Assembly (NCBI GenBank): GCA_905198745.1
Contig: CAJKDU010000015.1
Location: forward strand, 1-50,335
Source of the DNA: an uncultured Prevotella sp.
GTDB lineage: Bacteria > Bacteroidota > Bacteroidia > Bacteroidales > Bacteroidaceae
Reading direction: 5' to 3'
Length of the DNA stretch: 50,335 nt
Position 1 is the stretch's first letter, and every line of letters begins with the position of its first letter. The notes beneath the pieces were generated by a model. It searched no databases. It was given only the letters and a program-made list of their open reading frames with translations, and was not told the DNA's origin. The position numbers and the translations under genes are program-made. Below, one piece after another: positions 1 through 8,683 of this stretch.

Positions 1-733
1 ATATATATTATATTACTTTTTATTGCTTACGATTCGTGACACCTACCACGCATATATAAAGCGTGACGTCACATTTCACTCGTCGTCCGGGAACGAGACA
101 ACTGCAGAAAAACTTTAGGTAAGTTTGTTTTACATCTCACAATATCATACATCGTCATACGCTTCTGCATCAGTACTGCAGGAAACTTCGCCAAACGCAT
201 CAACGAAAGATTCATTCGTTAGTGTGCCATTAGCGACCTGTAAGTGTGCCATTAGCGACCCGTAAGAGTGCCTGTGGCAGTTGTTAGTGTGCCATTGGTT
301 GGTGATTAAGCAGATTAGGACTCGTGCATACAAAGTATTGTTTTATTACAAAATAAATCAGCCGAATATTTTTTTCGTCATTTGGTTCATTTTTGGCACA
401 CTTTTTGTAATACCTTGTTGCACACTGCAATAAGGTTCAAAAAGTATGCATTTTTGAGAAAAGTGTCACACAATAAGTTTGTAGGCAGTCAATTCCCCTG
501 TAAATACGGATGTTCCGGAGCTATTGACTGCAAAACATTGCATAAGCAGAAAGGGCCATACAGACAGATCGGCTTAGAGATTAAAAACAATGAAATAACA
601 TTTATTAATCCTTCCGAATTTGGGAGCAACGATAGTTTTTCAGCGTTTATAACTAAACAGAGAGCGGGCTGAAAGCCAATACGGCATTGCCTGGCATCAC
701 ATCAGGAAGCAAAGAGGATAGCGTAGCCCAACG
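1..733. other. Gene-poor left flank
   Basis: No convincing gene lies here. The only long frames are an antisense frame over the repeat array and a plus frame at 382-672 that must start at TTG, has no good internal start and matches no family I know. The stretch contains a 22-bp repeat array (219-305). Near its right end (663-676) it carries GCGGGCTGAAAGCC, nearly identical to an arm of the candidate element at 2670-2943. It could be a decayed intergenic or mobile-element region. Confidence 0.5.
219..305 (+). repeat. 22-bp tandem repeat, array A (4 units)
   Basis: Four head-to-tail units lie at 219-240, 241-262, 263-283 and 284-305 (22, 22, 21 and 22 bp). The first two differ at only two positions; the last two are degenerate. 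Each begins TTAG or TAAG, usually followed by TGTGCC, and the better units continue ATTAGCGACC. There are no spacers between units, so this is not a CRISPR array. The same unit recurs at 16899-16986 and 42598-42685, and in reverse at 29239-29282. Confidence 0.8.
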
Positions 734-1387
734 TCACTCGATGGTGGAAATGGTGACATCGGTAAACTCGTTCATATAGTCGAAGAGCTTCAGCGTGTGG
801 TTGCCCCGTTTGGCACGCACCTCAATGGTGGCTTCGAGAAACTCAGCCTTGGCAGTGCGACGGTCCTTGAGTTCGTAGGAATGTACCTCCATACCGTCGA
901 GCTTGATGCGCTTGATGAGTTCTTTCACCATGTCGCGCGAAGGAGCGGAAAAGGTGAGCACCATGGTGGTGTTGCCCAACTGGGGAAGAAACGCATTGAG
1001 CACTTCCAGGCCCAAGAGCACCATAACGGTGGTGATGGCTGCCGCCACATACATGCCCGTGCCGCAAGCCAATCCAATGGCAGCCGTCACCCACAGTCCG
1101 GCTGCCGTGGTAAGGCCACGCACCACATTCTTCTGAAAGATGATGGTGCCGGCTCCGAGAAAACCTATGCCCGAAACAACCTGTGCTGCCACACGGGAAG
1201 AATCTTTCAGGTCGATGCCGAAGCCAAACTGAGACACCAGACAGAAGAGTGCACTGCCCAGGGCCACAAGAAAATGGGTGCGGAATCCTGCTTCCTTGGC
1301 ACGATACTCACGCTCAACACCAATGGCGCCACCCAGGACAAGGGCAAGCAGAAGGCGGATGGCAATTTCTGAATAAGTGGTTTCCAT
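734..1387 (-). CDS. MgtC/SapB-family inner-membrane protein
   Basis: 217 residues. Five or so hydrophobic segments fill about residues 7-133, followed by a soluble C-terminal domain of about 80 residues, as in MgtC/SapB proteins. Family-typical stretches are GVEREYRAKEAGFRTH (about 24-39) and SGIGFLGAGTIIF (about 72-84). MgtC proteins are linked to growth at low magnesium and to modulation of the ATP synthase in pathogens, but most environmental and commensal homologues are uncharacterised. The start is ATG. It lies 27 nt downstream of the acyltransferase gene on the same strand and is probably co-transcribed with it. The family assignment is firm; the physiological role is not. Confidence 0.88.
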   Translation of the reverse strand: METTYSEIAIRLLLALVLGGAIGVEREYRAKEAGFRTHFLVALGSALFCLVSQFGFGIDLKDSSRVAAQVVSGIGFLGAGTIIFQKNVVRGLTTAAGLWVTAAIGLACGTGMYVAAAITTVMVLLGLEVLNAFLPQLGNTTMVLTFSAPSRDMVKELIKRIKLDGMEVHSYELKDRRTAKAEFLEATIEVRAKRGNHTLKLFDYMNEFTDVTISTIE

Positions 1388-1414
1388 ATATGGTATATTT
1401 TATGAATGAATAGA

Positions 1415-2416
1415 CTACAGCACACGTTCTCTACCGAATATCCATCGGGACAACCGCAACCTGTCACACAGCCACCCTACCCCCAAACTGCCGGCAACGG
1501 CAAAAGCCACGGAAACAAGCATGAACAGCATGCCGGTGGGCTCCACCCGCAGCAACAGAGACTGATAGCTCTTGGCAAGGATGGTGAACACGGGAGAAAA
1601 GACGAGGAGCAAAAGGGTGTGGCGGCCAATGTAAAGGGCAATGCTGCGTGGAATGCCCTTCGTACGAGGATACACAGCCAGACACAGGCTCATCATGAAG
1701 TAGACGATGAGCACACCACCCAAGGTGGACTTGCTGAAATTGGAGGAATGAAGCGAAAGGAGTACGATGGGGATGACAGACAACCACGAAGCACGGAAAA
1801 ACGAAAGAAACAATGCCCCACTCTGCCTCAGCACAATGCCGGCAAAAAGATACATGGCATTGGCAAAAGACATTAATCCAAGGCCAATAGACAAGGCACT
1901 GTAGAGAGAAAAGAGCAACACATAGGCTACCGAACGCCGCAAGGGAGCAAGCCCAAGAGTCACATAGGCGGAAAGACCGCCCACAACGAGGGTGTGAAGA
2001 TACCAATAAGGCCCGAGGGGATGGAGAAAGAGTTTGCTGAAGAACACACCAAGGGTCAACCGGTCGATATGTTCACGGATGGGCAGGATGCTCGCCATCA
2101 CAATGTAGCCCGACTCAACAAGTAGGTAGGGGACGGCAATCCACAGCATGCTGCGGAGAAAGGCACCCGGCGACTTGGAGAGGTTGAGCATAAACCCGGA
2201 AATGAGCAGGAATGCGGGCATGTGGAAGGTGTAGACAAAGCGTTTAACCTCGGGATAGGCGTTGCCAATGTAAACCAGATGAAAGGCTATCATCAGGAGA
2301 ATAAAGACGAACTTGAGCCAGTCTATCTCGTCAATACGTTTTCCGCGCAAAGGTTGTTCATGGTTTTGTTGCATCATATTCATGTCGGGTTGAGGGTGAT
2401 AGCATGGGGTGAGCAT
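1415..2416 (-). CDS. Acyltransferase 3 family membrane protein
   Basis: About 333 residues from ATG at 2416. A second ATG at 2383 would give 322 residues, beginning MNMMQQNHEQP, and is equally plausible. The N-terminal signature EIDWLKFVFILLMIAFH, with its conserved histidine, and about ten hydrophobic segments fit the acyltransferase 3 family. These enzymes move acetyl or other acyl groups onto surface sugars such as O-antigen or peptidoglycan. The substrate cannot be read from the sequence. The upstream frame extension begins at TTG inside the duplicated promoter region and is not used here. Two promoter copies lie upstream. It is the first gene of a likely two-gene unit with the MgtC-like gene. 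Confidence 0.8.
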   Translation of the reverse strand: MLTPCYHPQPDMNMMQQNHEQPLRGKRIDEIDWLKFVFILLMIAFHLVYIGNAYPEVKRFVYTFHMPAFLLISGFMLNLSKSPGAFLRSMLWIAVPYLLVESGYIVMASILPIREHIDRLTLGVFFSKLFLHPLGPYWYLHTLVVGGLSAYVTLGLAPLRRSVAYVLLFSLYSALSIGLGLMSFANAMYLFAGIVLRQSGALFLSFFRASWLSVIPIVLLSLHSSNFSKSTLGGVLIVYFMMSLCLAVYPRTKGIPRSIALYIGRHTLLLLVFSPVFTILAKSYQSLLLRVEPTGMLFMLVSVAFAVAGSLGVGWLCDRLRLSRWIFGRERVL

Positions 2417-2418
2417 AC

Positions 2419-2542
2419 GCAATGAATGCTTGTTGTTCTGATGGCCGAACGCTGCCTAACTTATGCAAAGGTAGTGCAAGGGAGCGCAATGAATGCTTGC
2501 ATTCTGATGGCCGAACACTGCCTAACTTATGCAAAGATAGTG
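2419..2542 (-). promoter_or_regulatory. Tandemly duplicated promoter segment
   Basis: A segment of 57-58 bp is present twice in direct orientation, at 2419-2476 and 2486-2542, with only a few mismatches. Each copy contains, on the minus strand, a TAnnTTTG element: TACCTTTG at 2466-2473 and TATCTTTG at 2532-2539. Both point toward the acyltransferase gene, so this appears to be a duplicated promoter giving two start sites about 66 nt apart. Confidence 0.65.
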
Positions 2543-2669
2543 GAAAAGTGTGGAAAATGAAACAAATCACTTTAAAATTTGCTGCCCTCTAACTATTACC
2601 CCACTAATACTGACACATACGAGAATGGGAGTGACACCTGATATGGTAGTATATGGGTGCATGGCAGGC

Positions 2670-2943
2670 GGGCTGAAAGCCCAACCTGCACATAGCCCAG
2701 GGCAAGCGAAGCGACACCCTGTGTAGACGGACGCATCAAACGCACGCCCAGCAAGGGTAAAAGTAAAGTCAACACTCTGTGTTTCAGCCTATATTCACCC
2801 GACAGCACGCTCCTATCACATGCCATCATCCCAGGGGCTCCCTTCTACTTTTGCCTCCTGTAGGGCGTGACAATGGCCCCACACATGACCCTGGATGCCA
2901 CCTCGCTCTGCCCTGCCGAGGGTAGAAATGGGGCTTTCAGCCC
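2670..2943. repeat. Candidate inverted-repeat (MITE/REP-like) element
   Basis: GGGCTGAAAGCCC at 2670-2682 is matched by its exact reverse complement at 2931-2943, bounding about 274 bp without a convincing gene. Just inside the left arm is CATAGCCCAGGGC, then GAAGCGACACCCTG. That style of imperfect palindrome resembles GC-rich intergenic repeats I recall from Bacteroidota and other phyla. The rest of the 2543-3097 gap holds only weak frames that match no known family. No transposase is present. Confidence 0.5.
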
Positions 2944-3097
2944 ACATGTTATGCTAACCCTATACCACAATATCATGTAACACAACAAATATCGGATGAA
3001 CCGGAAATGGTTGCATAACATGCGGACTGAAAGACAAACGCTCCTCTTTAGGTGAACGCTGAACATACAACCATCACTACATACCATCGTTGAACCA

Positions 3098-3144
3098 TAA
3101 AAAAGTGCGGACACACCAACCACAAAGGTAGATGTGTCCGCACT
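3098..3144 (-). terminator. ATP synthase operon terminator
   Basis: A 12-bp perfect stem, AGTGCGGACACA (3104-3115) and TGTGTCCGCACT (3133-3144), is followed on the minus strand by a run of T residues. It lies 23 nt past the atpG stop codon and has the form of an intrinsic terminator for the operon. The loop is 17 nt. Confidence 0.8.
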
Positions 3145-3167
3145 GATATGCGTAGGAGACAGAGGGG

Positions 3168-4139
3168 TCAGTTGTTGACCGATCCGCCAACAATATCGAG
3201 CAATTCGTTGGTAATAGCCTGCTGACGTCCCTTGTTGTACTGCAAGTTGAGGTCGCGCAAGAGCTCGTCGGCGTTGTCGGTAGCGGTTTGCATCGCCACC
3301 ATACGGGCAGCATGCTCACTGGCAATGCTGTCGAGCAAGGCGGTATAGAGCATGAGCTTGAGTTCTTGCGGAATGAGTTGCTCAAGCACTGTCTGCAAGT
3401 CTGGCTCCACGATGAAGTCGTCATTGAGTGGCTTCACCTCATCCGTGGAGGATTCAGCGCTATTGCTGCCGTTCTTGCGAAGGTACTCCTGAGCCTTTTC
3501 CGTAACAACAGTCGAGGTAAGATCACGCTCATTGTCAGCCATAAAGTCGGAAGTAACGTCAATGGGCAGGAATGTCTTGCGGGTAAGAATCTGCGAACCG
3601 GCACTCTTGAAGTGGTGATAAATCAACTCCACCTTATCGAGTTCGCCAGCCATATATTTCTCGCAAAGTTCTTCAGCAATCTGCTGACACTGAGCAGCAT
3701 TGGGCTTGTCTACCAATCCAATGAAGTCGCCACCCACCGTGACATTCAGCTTGGCTACCGCCTCAGCCACCTTGCGGCCGATGGGATAGACCACTACGCC
3801 ATCGGGACCGAGATCTTTGTAATCGCTGATAGCATGGTTCATCATCTTGATGACATTGGCATTGAAACCGCCGCAGAGGCTGCTGTTGCTGGAATAGACC
3901 ACCAACGCTACGCGTTTCACCTGAGCATGCTCCACATTGAGCGGAGTGCGGATGTCGGGCATGGCGGCGAGAAACGACTTGAGGATATGCTCAAGCATGT
4001 TCTCGTAGGGCAACATGTTGCCAATCATCATCTGCGCATGGTGCAACTTGGACGATGCCACCATCTTCATGGCACTCGTTATCTTACGCGTGCTATTGAC
4101 AGATGCTATACGATTTTTTATCTCTTTTAATGACGGCAT
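3168..4139 (-). CDS. atpG: ATP synthase F1 subunit gamma
   Basis: 323 residues, the central rotor stalk of F1. The N-terminus MPSLKEIKNRIASVNSTRKIT is the classic gamma signature, and the C-terminus (SEHAARMVAMQTATDNADELL, then NKGRQQAITNELLDIVGG) is equally diagnostic. It is longer than the usual 285-295 residues. The extra length appears to be a polar Ser/Glu-rich insertion at about residues 205-240 (around KNGSNSAESSTDEVK). It is the last gene of the operon, with only 7 nt between it and atpA, and is followed by a strong terminator. Confidence 0.96.
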   Translation of the reverse strand: MPSLKEIKNRIASVNSTRKITSAMKMVASSKLHHAQMMIGNMLPYENMLEHILKSFLAAMPDIRTPLNVEHAQVKRVALVVYSSNSSLCGGFNANVIKMMNHAISDYKDLGPDGVVVYPIGRKVAEAVAKLNVTVGGDFIGLVDKPNAAQCQQIAEELCEKYMAGELDKVELIYHHFKSAGSQILTRKTFLPIDVTSDFMADNERDLTSTVVTEKAQEYLRKNGSNSAESSTDEVKPLNDDFIVEPDLQTVLEQLIPQELKLMLYTALLDSIASEHAARMVAMQTATDNADELLRDLNLQYNKGRQQAITNELLDIVGGSVNN

Positions 4140-4146
4140 AGGCTAT

Positions 4147-5730
4147 TTATTTATATTGTCCTGCAATGTCGGCCATAGTGTCCTCAATGACCTTGGCCAA
4201 CTCGTCGTCAATCTTGCCGGAAGCCAGTGTGTCAATGACATCCTGGTGAGCGGAACGCATCTTGTCGAGGAAGGTGTCCTGACATTCGCGTACCTTCTCG
4301 ACCGGTACACTTGCCATCAGGCCGTGTGTGCCGCAATAGAGAATGGCAATCTGCTCGCCAACGGGCATTGGCGTGTACTGAGGCTGGATAAGTAGCTGGT
4401 TGTTCTTTCGACCGCGGTCGATAGTCATGGCGGTCACAGGATCCATATCGCTGGAGAACTTGGAGAAAGCCTCCAACTCACGATACTGTGCCATATCAAT
4501 CTTCAGCGTACCGGCCACCTTCTTCATACTCTTGATCTGTGCCGAACCACCTACACGGCTCACGGAGATACCCACGTTGATGGCAGGACGGAAACCCTGG
4601 TTGAAGAGGTCGGTCTCCAGATATATCTGACCGTCGGTGATGGAAATCACGTTGGTCGGGATATAAGCCGACACGTCGCCTGCCTGAGTCTCGATGATAG
4701 GCAGTGCGGTGAGCGAACCGCCACCACGCACATGGCCCTTCATGCAAGCCGGCAGGTCGTTCATCTGCTCGGCTACTTCCTGCTGGTCGTTGATACGGGC
4801 TGCACGCTCCAACAGACGGCTGTGGAGGTAGAACACGTCGCCAGGATAGGCTTCACGACCGGAAGGACGGCGCAAAATCAGCGATACCTCACGATAAGCT
4901 ACAGCCTGCTTGCTGAGGTCGTCGTAGACCACAAGGGCTGAATAGCCACGATCGCGGAAATACTCACCGATGGCGGCACCGGCAAACGGTGCGTAGTACT
5001 GCATGGCTGCAGGGTCTGCAGCGGTAGCACTCACGATGATGGTGTAAGGCATGGCTCCGTGCTGCTTGAGGTTTTCCATCAAGGCTGCAACGGTAGACGC
5101 CTTCTGACCAATGGCTACATAAATGCAATATACAGGCTTGCCTGCATCGTAGAAACTCTTCTGATTGATGATGGTGTCGACAGCAATGGCTGTCTTACCT
5201 GTCTGACGGTCACCAATGATAAGCTCACGCTGACCACGGCCAATAGGAATCATGGAGTCAACAGCCTTCAGACCAGTCTGAAGAGGCTCCTTCACAGGCT
5301 GACGATATATCACGCCAGGAGCCTTACGGTCAAGGGGCATCTCAAAAGAATCGGTCAGGTCTATTTCGCCCTTGCCGTCGATAGGGTTGCCCAGAGGATC
5401 GATGACACGACCAAGCATGTTGTCGTTGACACGGATGGAAGCGATACGCTTGGTACGCTTCACCACCATACCCTCCTTGATGCCAGCTGTAGGACCCAAG
5501 AGCACACAACCTACGTTGTCTTCCTCCAAGTTCATCACGATGGCCATCGTGCCGTTCTCGAACTCCAGCAGTTCGTTGGCCTCAGCATTGCGCAGACCAT
5601 AGATACGAGCCACACCATCGCCCACTGTAAGCACGGTGCCGACTTCGTCGAACTTCTGTCCGCCGTTAACCTCGGAAAGTTGCTGAAGGAGAACTTCTGA
5701 TACTTCACTTGGTTTTATTTTATCTGACAT
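4147..5730 (-). CDS. atpA: ATP synthase F1 subunit alpha
   Basis: 527 residues, the non-catalytic nucleotide-binding subunit of F1. The P-loop GDRQTGKT is at 173-180, and the typical SVSRVGGSAQIKSMKK stretch, including the catalytic-site arginine, lies in the C-terminal third. The length is slightly above the usual 500-513. It is preceded by atpH with a 66-nt gap and closely followed by atpG. The identification is secure. Confidence 0.97.
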   Translation of the reverse strand: MSDKIKPSEVSEVLLQQLSEVNGGQKFDEVGTVLTVGDGVARIYGLRNAEANELLEFENGTMAIVMNLEEDNVGCVLLGPTAGIKEGMVVKRTKRIASIRVNDNMLGRVIDPLGNPIDGKGEIDLTDSFEMPLDRKAPGVIYRQPVKEPLQTGLKAVDSMIPIGRGQRELIIGDRQTGKTAIAVDTIINQKSFYDAGKPVYCIYVAIGQKASTVAALMENLKQHGAMPYTIIVSATAADPAAMQYYAPFAGAAIGEYFRDRGYSALVVYDDLSKQAVAYREVSLILRRPSGREAYPGDVFYLHSRLLERAARINDQQEVAEQMNDLPACMKGHVRGGGSLTALPIIETQAGDVSAYIPTNVISITDGQIYLETDLFNQGFRPAINVGISVSRVGGSAQIKSMKKVAGTLKIDMAQYRELEAFSKFSSDMDPVTAMTIDRGRKNNQLLIQPQYTPMPVGEQIAILYCGTHGLMASVPVEKVRECQDTFLDKMRSAHQDVIDTLASGKIDDELAKVIEDTMADIAGQYK

Positions 5731-5796
5731 GTTGAAATCTTAATCTTGGTCTTTGTCCGCCAAAGCAGACAAAGACACATTAATTAATTTAAATTA

Positions 5797-6336
5797 TTAG
5801 CGTTTAAGCTGTGTCAGGATGTTGCGCAGCTGCGACTGCACGCTGGCATCCATTCTGTAAGTTCCATACTCGAGAACAAACCCGCCGATAAGCTCGGGGT
5901 TCACCTCCGTCTGGAATTCCACAGTACCTTGAGTTTTTCTCTCCACCATCTGCCGCATCTTCTCCTCTGTAGCGGGCGACACGGCAGTAGCGGTGATGAG
6001 TCTACCGCGGGTGATATTCTTCTGTTTTCGATACAGAGTGACATAAGAGTTGGCCATAAACTGCATGACCTTCTCCCTACCCTCCTTCAGAACAAGAGCG
6101 ATGAACCTCGAGGTAAGCTGGCTCACCCCCTTGCCACCGCAAGCCGACAGCAGCAATTCTGCCTTACGGCTCTTGGCGAGCATAGGATTGTCTATCGTGA
6201 ATCGCAGCTCGGGAACACGGATGTAGCTCTGTGCCAGAGTCTGCATCTCGCCATACACCTGCTCGTCGAGTTGTGCCTCGGTAGCGCTCTTGAGAAGAGC
6301 TCGGGCGTATCTTACCGAAATTACTCCGATTTCCAT
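5797..6336 (-). CDS. atpH: ATP synthase F1 subunit delta
   Basis: 179 residues, the peripheral-stalk cap that ties F1 to the b subunits. The N-terminus (ISVRYARALLKSATE) and the C-terminal pattern NPELIGGFVLEYGTYRMDASV are typical of delta/OSCP, where the conserved GG and a final short helix occur. It starts 3 nt after the atpF stop codon, consistent with translational coupling. Confidence 0.94.
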   Translation of the reverse strand: MEIGVISVRYARALLKSATEAQLDEQVYGEMQTLAQSYIRVPELRFTIDNPMLAKSRKAELLLSACGGKGVSQLTSRFIALVLKEGREKVMQFMANSYVTLYRKQKNITRGRLITATAVSPATEEKMRQMVERKTQGTVEFQTEVNPELIGGFVLEYGTYRMDASVQSQLRNILTQLKR

Positions 6337-6339
6337 AGT

Positions 6340-6846
6340 TTACTTGTTTTTGTCGTCAACAGAAACCTCATCCAGCAGTCTATCAATCATTTCCATCTGC
6401 TTGGCATCCGAAGAGAGGTTCTGGCGCAGAATCTTCTCGGCTATCTTCACCGAGAGTTCTGCCACCTGCGAACGTATCTCGCCGATGGCACGCTGTTTCT
6501 CACTTTCTATTTCGGCCTTGGCCTCTGTGAGCAACCGGGTGCCCTCGTCGCGGGCTTTGTCCTGAGCCTTTTCAACGATGGCATCACGCGTGTCGGCAGC
6601 CTCTTTCAGTATCTGGGCCTGCTTCTCACGCGCTTCCTGCAAAATGGATTCACTTTCCTTACGGATATTGGCAAGCTTCTCGTTGGCCTCGTGTGCCTTT
6701 TGCAGACTCTCGTCTATGTAGCGTTTTCTTTCATCCACCATCTTGATGATGGCAGGAAAGCCCCACTTCCACAGAATGAAGAGCACCACGAAGAACACAA
6801 GTGCCATCCAGAAAAGCAGACCGGTATCCGGCATCAATAAACCCAT
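6340..6846 (-). CDS. atpF: ATP synthase Fo subunit b
   Basis: 168 residues. One N-terminal membrane segment (about residues 8-27, FWMALVFFVVLFILWKWGFP) is followed by a long charged helix rich in Glu, Lys and Ala, as expected for the dimeric peripheral stalk. It lies between atpE (50-nt gap) and atpH (3-nt gap). The start is ATG at 6846. Confidence 0.95.
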   Translation of the reverse strand: MGLLMPDTGLLFWMALVFFVVLFILWKWGFPAIIKMVDERKRYIDESLQKAHEANEKLANIRKESESILQEAREKQAQILKEAADTRDAIVEKAQDKARDEGTRLLTEAKAEIESEKQRAIGEIRSQVAELSVKIAEKILRQNLSSDAKQMEMIDRLLDEVSVDDKNK

Positions 6847-6896
6847 AGCTGTGATTTAGTTTATGTAATATCTTTACTCTAAAAGTTTCGCCGGAT

Positions 6897-7139
6897 TTAA
6901 GCGAAGAGTGCGAGTACGGCGATGATGACTGCGAAGAATGCCACACCCTCAACAAGAGCAGCGGCAATAATCATACTTGAGCGGATATCGCCCATCTTCT
7001 CTGGCTGGCGAGCCATGGCGTCCATTGCCTGGCCACCGATACGACCAATACCAATACCTGCACCGATAGCGGCTAAACCTGCGCCACAAGCGGCACCTAA
7101 TTTTGCTAAAGCATCTGCTGCTAATAATAATGATAACAT
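6897..7139 (-). CDS. atpE: ATP synthase Fo subunit c
   Basis: 80 residues forming a two-helix hairpin, the proteolipid of the c-ring. Helix 1 carries the glycine repeat GAGIGIG, the loop has the conserved RQPE, and helix 2 has the ion-carrying carboxylate Glu64 in ALVEGVAFF. The residue after Glu64 is Gly, not the Ser/Thr of known Na+-binding rings, and the Gln of the Na+ motif in helix 1 is absent. Proton coupling is therefore inferred. Confidence 0.96.
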   Translation of the reverse strand: MLSLLLAADALAKLGAACGAGLAAIGAGIGIGRIGGQAMDAMARQPEKMGDIRSSMIIAAALVEGVAFFAVIIAVLALFA

Positions 7140-7186
7140 AATCTTAATTTTTTAAGTTATTATTTCTTTGTTTACTGTTTCTGTTT

Positions 7187-8263
7187 TTATTCAGCCTTGT
7201 GCGGATGCACATGGGCCATAGAGATGAACACTGCACTCAGCATGGTGAACACCAATGCCTGGATGAAGCATACAAGAACCTCAAGGAGCATCATGAAGAC
7301 ACTCATCAAAACACTGACCACTGTCATGGCACTTCCCGCAAAGGCATTCACCCCGAACATAATGAAGATGATGCAAGCGAAAGAAAGGGCTATGGCATGA
7401 CCGGCCATCATGTTGGCAAAGAGACGAATGGTCAACGCCAACGGCTTTGTAAAGATACCAAACAATTCAAGGAACGGCATCAGAGGCACCGGCACCTTCA
7501 GCCACGTAGGCACTTCAGGCCAGAAGATTTCCTTCCAATACTCCTTGGTTCCCGTCAGGTTGGTGATGAGGAACGTACAAAGAGCCAGGAAGAAGGTGCA
7601 GGCAATGTTGCCGGTGAGGTTTCCGCCACCAGGAGGGAACGGAACCACACCCATGATGTTAGCCACGAAGATGAAGAAGAAACACGTGAGCAAGTAAGGG
7701 CCATACTTGTCGGCCTCCTTGCCAAGTGATGGCTTCACCACCTCATCGTAGACATACATCACAAACATGTGCATCAGGCCCACAAATCCTCTCGGCGCGG
7801 GATCAGAAGGTTTATGCTTGCGACACCATCTGGCAGGTATCAATATGCAAAGCAACAGGATAATCGCATCAATGAAGAGCACGGCTACAGTCTTCGTGAT
7901 GGAAATGTCGAAAGGACGAACCTCTGCGCCATTCACCTGTTCACAAATCTTGTTTTCGTTGTCCTTGCTGCCTGATATGTAGAGTCCGTAAGGTCCAGGG
8001 CGATTGCCCTTGGCATCTTTCTCCTCAGCAAACTCGCTACTGGAGAACACATGCCAACCTGTGGAACTATTCACGATAACAGGCAGATTGATAACGATAG
8101 GCTTGTCGCCAATATTGGTTACATGCCATTCATAAGAATCTTTGATATGACCCCACAATATGCCCTGAAAGTCTATTCCGCCTTTATCCTGTCCGGCAGC
8201 CACGGATGGCATGGCGGCTAAGAAAAGCAGGAGCATCAGGAACAAATGTCTTAGTCTTGTCAT
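7187..8263 (-). CDS. atpB: ATP synthase Fo subunit a
   Basis: 358 residues from ATG at 8263, chosen because a signal-like hydrophobic stretch follows at once (RHLFLMLLLFLAAMPSVAAG) and the codon begins 1 nt after the preceding stop. The upstream extension of the frame would overlap the atpI-like gene. The protein has a long extracytoplasmic N-terminal domain (about residues 25-130) before the usual helices, as in Bacteroidota a subunits. The conserved half-channel arginine is in KPLALTIRLFANMMAGH. It is longer than the E. coli protein (about 270). Confidence 0.93.
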   Translation of the reverse strand: MTRLRHLFLMLLLFLAAMPSVAAGQDKGGIDFQGILWGHIKDSYEWHVTNIGDKPIVINLPVIVNSSTGWHVFSSSEFAEEKDAKGNRPGPYGLYISGSKDNENKICEQVNGAEVRPFDISITKTVAVLFIDAIILLLCILIPARWCRKHKPSDPAPRGFVGLMHMFVMYVYDEVVKPSLGKEADKYGPYLLTCFFFIFVANIMGVVPFPPGGGNLTGNIACTFFLALCTFLITNLTGTKEYWKEIFWPEVPTWLKVPVPLMPFLELFGIFTKPLALTIRLFANMMAGHAIALSFACIIFIMFGVNAFAGSAMTVVSVLMSVFMMLLEVLVCFIQALVFTMLSAVFISMAHVHPHKAE

Positions 8264-8264
8264 A

Positions 8265-8678
8265 TTAGTTTTCTTTTTTAATTGTTTTTTCCACTTGGGT
8301 GAAGTACACGACGTTGTAAACCAGCATCGCGACGTAAAATACGAGAAAGTAGACCACAAACCGCATGATGGAGTCGAACTGTCTTACAACGAAGCAGTAG
8401 ACCACCACCACAAGCAGGGCACTCATCATCCGAAGGACTGAACCTGCCATGTAGAACTTGGCGAGGTTGCCGGGAGAAGTTTTAGCCACTCCTTTCCAGC
8501 AGGCTCCATAAGCGAAGAGCATCACCAGACTGTAGATCACCGACACTACAAGATTCCACTGAACGGAAATGCCGTTGATGCTGTCGTAGATCATGCCTGC
8601 GGCAAACAGGGCTGCCAGAAGCCAGAGTCCATACTTGGTGTAACGAGCCTTGATTTGGTCGACTGTCAAATGTACCAT
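8265..8678 (-). CDS. AtpI-like small membrane protein of the ATP synthase operon
   Basis: 137 residues from ATG at 8678, which sits just after the atpC stop codon. An earlier in-frame start at 8699 would overlap atpC. Four hydrophobic segments are visible: LWLLAALFAAGMIY, LVVSVIYSLVMLFAYG, SVLRMMSALLVVVVYCFVV and FVVYFLVFYVAMLVYNVVYF. The position directly before atpB is where AtpI, a c-ring assembly factor or Mg2+ transporter, is found in other operons. Sequence likeness to classical AtpI is weak, so the role is inferred from position and topology. Confidence 0.75.
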   Translation of the reverse strand: MVHLTVDQIKARYTKYGLWLLAALFAAGMIYDSINGISVQWNLVVSVIYSLVMLFAYGACWKGVAKTSPGNLAKFYMAGSVLRMMSALLVVVVYCFVVRQFDSIMRFVVYFLVFYVAMLVYNVVYFTQVEKTIKKEN

Positions 8679-8683
8679 ACGCT

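Noticed and set aside
219..305. Possible CRISPR array
   Set aside because: Units are contiguous at 22 bp, without spacers, and no cas gene is present.
382..672. A plus-strand frame of 96 codons
   Set aside because: It must start at TTG, has no good internal ATG, and matches no known family.
5929..6840. Long plus-strand frame opposite atpH and atpF
   Set aside because: Both ATP synthase subunits are certain and fit the operon; the antisense protein has no family.
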